Assembly: GCA_027457185.1 (NCBI GenBank)
Contig: DAIDTN010000106.1
Span: 1-6,913 of the forward strand
Source of the DNA: Burkholderiales bacterium
GTDB lineage: Bacteria; Pseudomonadota; Gammaproteobacteria; Burkholderiales; SG8-39
DNA length: 6,913 nucleotides
Reading direction: 5' to 3'
The notes beneath the pieces were generated by a model. It searched no databases. It was given only the letters and a program-made list of their open reading frames with translations, and had not been told where the DNA came from. Both the position numbers and the translations under genes were made by a program. Positions 4,741-6,913 of the stretch are shown piece by piece. Position 1 is the stretch's first letter, and each line of letters starts with the position of its first letter.

Positions 4741-5280
4741 ATGGCACGCTTATACAGTTTTTACAAAGAGACGGTGGTGCCCGACATGGTCAAGAAGTTC
4801 GGGTACAAGACGGCAATGCAGGTTCCGCGCATCGAGAAGATCACGCTCAACATGGGCGTGGGCGAGGCCGTCAACGACAAGAAGATCATGGATAACGCGG
4901 TTGGGGACATGACCAAGATCGCCGGACAAAAACCGGTGGTTACCCTGTCGAAGAAACCCATTGCCGGCTTCAAGATCCGCAAAGGCCTGGCAATCGGCTG
5001 CATGGTGACGCTGCGCGGGGTACGCATGTACGAGTTTCTCGACCGCCTGGTCAGCATCGCGATACCGCGGATCCGCGATTTTCGCGGCCTGTCGCAGCGT
5101 GCCTTCGATGGCCGCGGCAACTACAACCTCGGCGTGAAAGAGCAGATCATTTTCCCCGAAGTCGAATACGACAAGATTGATGCCCTGCGTGGCATGAACA
5201 TCAGCATCACCACCACCGCGAAGACCGACGAGGAAGCCAAAGCGCTGCTCGCGGCCTTCAAATTCCCGTTCAAGACCTGA
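4741..5280 (+). CDS. rplE: 50S ribosomal protein L5
   Basis: L5 binds 5S rRNA and contacts the P-site tRNA elbow and S13 of the small subunit. The 179-residue product has the family length and signatures: MARLYSFYKETVVPDMVKKFGYK, the PRIEKITLNMGVGEA block (about residues 31-45), AGQKPVVTLSKKPIAGFKIRKG, FRGLSQRAFDGRGNYNLGVKEQIIFPE, and a C-terminal FKFPFKT. The reading frame is open further upstream into rplX, but ATG at 4741 matches the conserved N-terminus. A weak GAGAG ribosome binding site lies at 4728-4732. In E. coli, S8 represses the spc operon by binding mRNA at the start of this cistron; I could not verify such a structure here. Confidence 0.98.
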   Translation: MARLYSFYKETVVPDMVKKFGYKTAMQVPRIEKITLNMGVGEAVNDKKIMDNAVGDMTKIAGQKPVVTLSKKPIAGFKIRKGLAIGCMVTLRGVRMYEFLDRLVSIAIPRIRDFRGLSQRAFDGRGNYNLGVKEQIIFPEVEYDKIDALRGMNISITTTAKTDEEAKALLAAFKFPFKT

Positions 5281-5291
5281 AGGATTGCGCC

Positions 5292-5597
5292 ATGGCAAAA
5301 ACCGCAGTCATCAACCGCAACGAAAAGCGCCGCAAGACGGTAAAGAAGTTCTCCGTCAAACGCGCGGCGCTGCTGGCCATCATCAACGATTTCAAGCAGC
5401 CCGAGGACGAGCGCATGGCGGCGCGCATGCGGTTGCAGCAGCTGCCGCGAAATGCGTCTCCGACGCGGGTCCGAAACCGCTGCAAGCTGACGGGCCGCCC
5501 GCGCGGCGTGTACCGCAAGTTCGGCCTGGGGCGCAACAAGCTGCGCGAAATCGCCATGCGCGGTGAAATCCCCGGCATGACCAAAGCCAGCTGGTGA
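5292..5597 (+). CDS. rpsN: 30S ribosomal protein S14 (zinc-independent form)
   Basis: S14 is in the 30S head next to S3 and S19. The 101-residue product is the long, zinc-free form. It lacks the paired CxxC motifs of the short S14 type and has a single Cys in RNRCKLTGRPRGVYRKFGLGRNKLREIAMRGEIPGMTKASW. The N-terminus MAKTAVINRNEKRRKTVKKFSVKRAAL is typical of betaproteobacteria. AGGA at 5281-5284 lies 7 bases before the ATG. It sits between rplE and rpsH as in other proteobacterial spc operons. Confidence 0.97.
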   Translation: MAKTAVINRNEKRRKTVKKFSVKRAALLAIINDFKQPEDERMAARMRLQQLPRNASPTRVRNRCKLTGRPRGVYRKFGLGRNKLREIAMRGEIPGMTKASW

Positions 5598-5610
5598 GAG
5601 GAGACAGAGT

Positions 5611-6006
5611 ATGAGCATGAGTGACCCGATCGCCGATATGCTGACCCGCATCCGCAATGCGCAACTGGCGGAGAAGCTGTTGGTGGCGATGCCGTCGTCG
5701 CGTGTGAAGACGTCCATCGCCCAAGTGCTGAAGGACGAGGGCTACATTGAAGAATTCAAGGTGCGCAATGAGGACGGGAAGCCCACCCTCGAGATTGCTC
5801 TGAAGTACTACGCGGGCGAGCCGGTGATCGAGAAGATCGAACGCGTCAGCCGTCCCGGACTGCGCATTTACAAAGGCCGCGACGAGATTCCCAAGATCAT
5901 GAACGGACTGGGAATCGCCATCGTATCCACCTCCAAGGGTGTGATGACCGACAGAAAAGCGCGCGCCACCGGGATTGGCGGCGAAGTGCTGTGCATCGTG
6001 GCTTAA
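5611..6006 (+). CDS. rpsH: 30S ribosomal protein S8
   Basis: S8 is a primary 16S rRNA-binding protein of the central domain. In E. coli it is also the translational repressor of the spc operon. The 131-residue product starts MSMSDPIADMLTRIRNAQ and contains AMPSSRVKTSIAQVLKDEGYIEEF, ALKYYAGEPVIEKIERVSRPGLRIYKG, and the C-terminal RNA-binding block IVSTSKGVMTDRKARATGIGGEVLCIVA. AGGAG at 5599-5603 lies 7 bases before the ATG at 5611. A second ATG at 5617 is possible, but the MSMSDP start is the common one in this group. Confidence 0.98.
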   Translation: MSMSDPIADMLTRIRNAQLAEKLLVAMPSSRVKTSIAQVLKDEGYIEEFKVRNEDGKPTLEIALKYYAGEPVIEKIERVSRPGLRIYKGRDEIPKIMNGLGIAIVSTSKGVMTDRKARATGIGGEVLCIVA

Positions 6007-6018
6007 GGGGACGAAACC

Positions 6019-6552
6019 ATGTCTCGAATCGGAAAGAACCCCATTGTCGTGCCCAAGGGCGTCGAAGTAACGCTGTCGGCCGAGGCGGTCGCAGTGAAAG
6101 GGCCGCTGGGTACTCTGACCCAGCGCCTAAACAGTGACATCAAGATTGAACGCGACGGCGACACGCTGCTGTGTATCGTGAACAACGAATCCACCCGGGC
6201 CAACGCCATGTCCGGCACCATCCGGGCCCTCGTGGCCAACATGGTCGAGGGCGTGACCAAGGGATTCGAAAGGAAGCTGACGCTGGTCGGCGTCGGCTAC
6301 CGCGCGCAGGCGCAAGGCGACAAGCTCAATCTTGCGCTCGGTTTTTCGCATCCGGTGGTGCACCAGATGCCCAAGGGCGTCAAGGTCGAGACCCCGAGCC
6401 AGACGGAGATCGTTCTGCGCGGCAACGACAAGCAGCAGGTCGGCCAGGTGGCCGCAGAGGTACGCGCCTATCGCAGCCCCGAGCCGTATAAAGGCAAGGG
6501 CGTGCGCTATACGGGCGAGAAAGTGGTCTTGAAAGAGACCAAGAAGAAGTAA
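6019..6552 (+). CDS. rplF: 50S ribosomal protein L6
   Basis: L6 binds domain VI of 23S rRNA near the sarcin-ricin loop and the factor-binding centre, and is built of two similar halves. The 177-residue product matches the family length. It has MSRIGKNPIVVPKGVEV at the start, VKGPLGTL (about residues 27-34), the central GVTKGFERKLTLVGVGYRAQ, GFSHPVVHQMPKGVKVETP, and the C-terminal signature RSPEPYKGKGVRYTGEKVVLKE. AAGGGGA before the ATG acts as ribosome binding site, 12 bases after the rpsH stop. Confidence 0.98.
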   Translation: MSRIGKNPIVVPKGVEVTLSAEAVAVKGPLGTLTQRLNSDIKIERDGDTLLCIVNNESTRANAMSGTIRALVANMVEGVTKGFERKLTLVGVGYRAQAQGDKLNLALGFSHPVVHQMPKGVKVETPSQTEIVLRGNDKQQVGQVAAEVRAYRSPEPYKGKGVRYTGEKVVLKETKKK

Positions 6553-6566
6553 GCGGAGCTAAAGCC

Positions 6567-6913
6567 ATGATAGATAAAAAAGAGGCGCGACTGCGCCGGG
6601 CACGCAGATCGCGGGCCAAGATCGCTGAACTCAAGGCGGTGCGCCTGGCGGTGCATCGCACCAACAGTCACATTTATGCCCAGGTGATTTCCGCCTGCGG
6701 CACCAAGGTGTTGACTGCGGCTTCCACGCTGGAGAAGGAAGTGCGCGCTGCCGTGGCCAATGGCGGAAACGTAAAGGCGGCTGAGGCCGTCGGCAAACGC
6801 ATCGCCGCCAAAGCCAAACAACTCGGCATCGAGAAAGTGGCATTCGACCGCGGCGGCCTGCAGTATCACGGCCGCGTCAAAGCGCTGGCGGAAGCCGCGC
6901 GCGAAGCCGGGCT
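6567..6913 (+). CDS. rplR: 50S ribosomal protein L18 (3' end cut by window)
   Basis: L18 binds 5S rRNA with L5 in the central protuberance. From ATG at 6567 (GGAG at 6555-6558) the frame is open to the window end: MIDKKEARLRRARRSRAKI, RLAVHRTNSHIYAQVIS (about residues 29-45), VLTAASTLEKE, AVGKRIAAKA and FDRGGLQYHGRVKALAEAAREAGL. In E. coli the family ends REAGLQF, so only about two codons and the stop are missing. About 115 of an expected 117 residues are visible. It follows rplF by 14 bases, as expected for the spc operon. Confidence 0.96.
   Translation, partial: MIDKKEARLRRARRSRAKIAELKAVRLAVHRTNSHIYAQVISACGTKVLTAASTLEKEVRAAVANGGNVKAAEAVGKRIAAKAKQLGIEKVAFDRGGLQYHGRVKALAEAAREAG

Overview
The window is a stretch of a bacterial chromosome covering most of the S10 and spc ribosomal-protein operons, all on the + strand. 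Gene order is the canonical (rplD end)-rplW-rplB-rpsS-rplV-rpsC-rplP-rpmC-rpsQ | rplN-rplX-rplE-rpsN-rpsH-rplF-rplR. GC-rich codon use and protein details point to a betaproteobacterium. Those details are L16 with a KYRKQQKGRNKGIATRGN-type N-terminus, S8 starting MSMSDPIADMLTRIRNAQ, and a 101-residue S14 without zinc cysteines. I cannot fix the genus.

Region 1 (1-3760) is the distal S10 operon. Genes are packed with gaps of a few bases or ATGA overlaps, so translation is probably coupled. L23, L2, S19, S3, L29 and S17 are intact. Two genes are broken in this copy. rplV (L22) has an in-frame TAG at codon 52, where the family has Glu. rplP (L16) has an in-frame TGA at codon 54.

The rplP lesion is not a simple point mutation or indel. 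The 18 bases at 3028-3045 are the reverse complement of the expected coding sequence, and they sit between perfect 8-bp inverted repeats (3020-3027 and 3046-3053). Re-inverting them on paper restores the expected residues AMTRHIK and an uninterrupted 137-residue L16. This microinversion is the main discovery in the window.

Region 2 (3761-3935) is the S10/spc junction. It holds a strong sigma70-type promoter (TTGCTC, 17 bp, TATAAT) and a leader of about 125 nt with three small potential hairpins. Region 3 (3936-6913) is the spc operon: rplN, rplX, rplE, rpsN, rpsH, rplF and nearly all of rplR. The rplN-rplX gap is unusually long (105 bp) and holds a perfect 9-bp inverted repeat with a second stem inside it.

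The genes together encode proteins of both ribosomal subunits (L23, L22, L24 and L29 around the exit tunnel; L2, L16, L14 and L6 near functional centres; S19, S3, S17, S14 and S8 in the small subunit). S19, L22 and S3, from consecutive genes, carry Ala/Pro/Lys-rich C-terminal tails, and L23 has a short N-terminal extension. No mobile elements, CRISPR arrays, tRNAs or rRNAs were seen.
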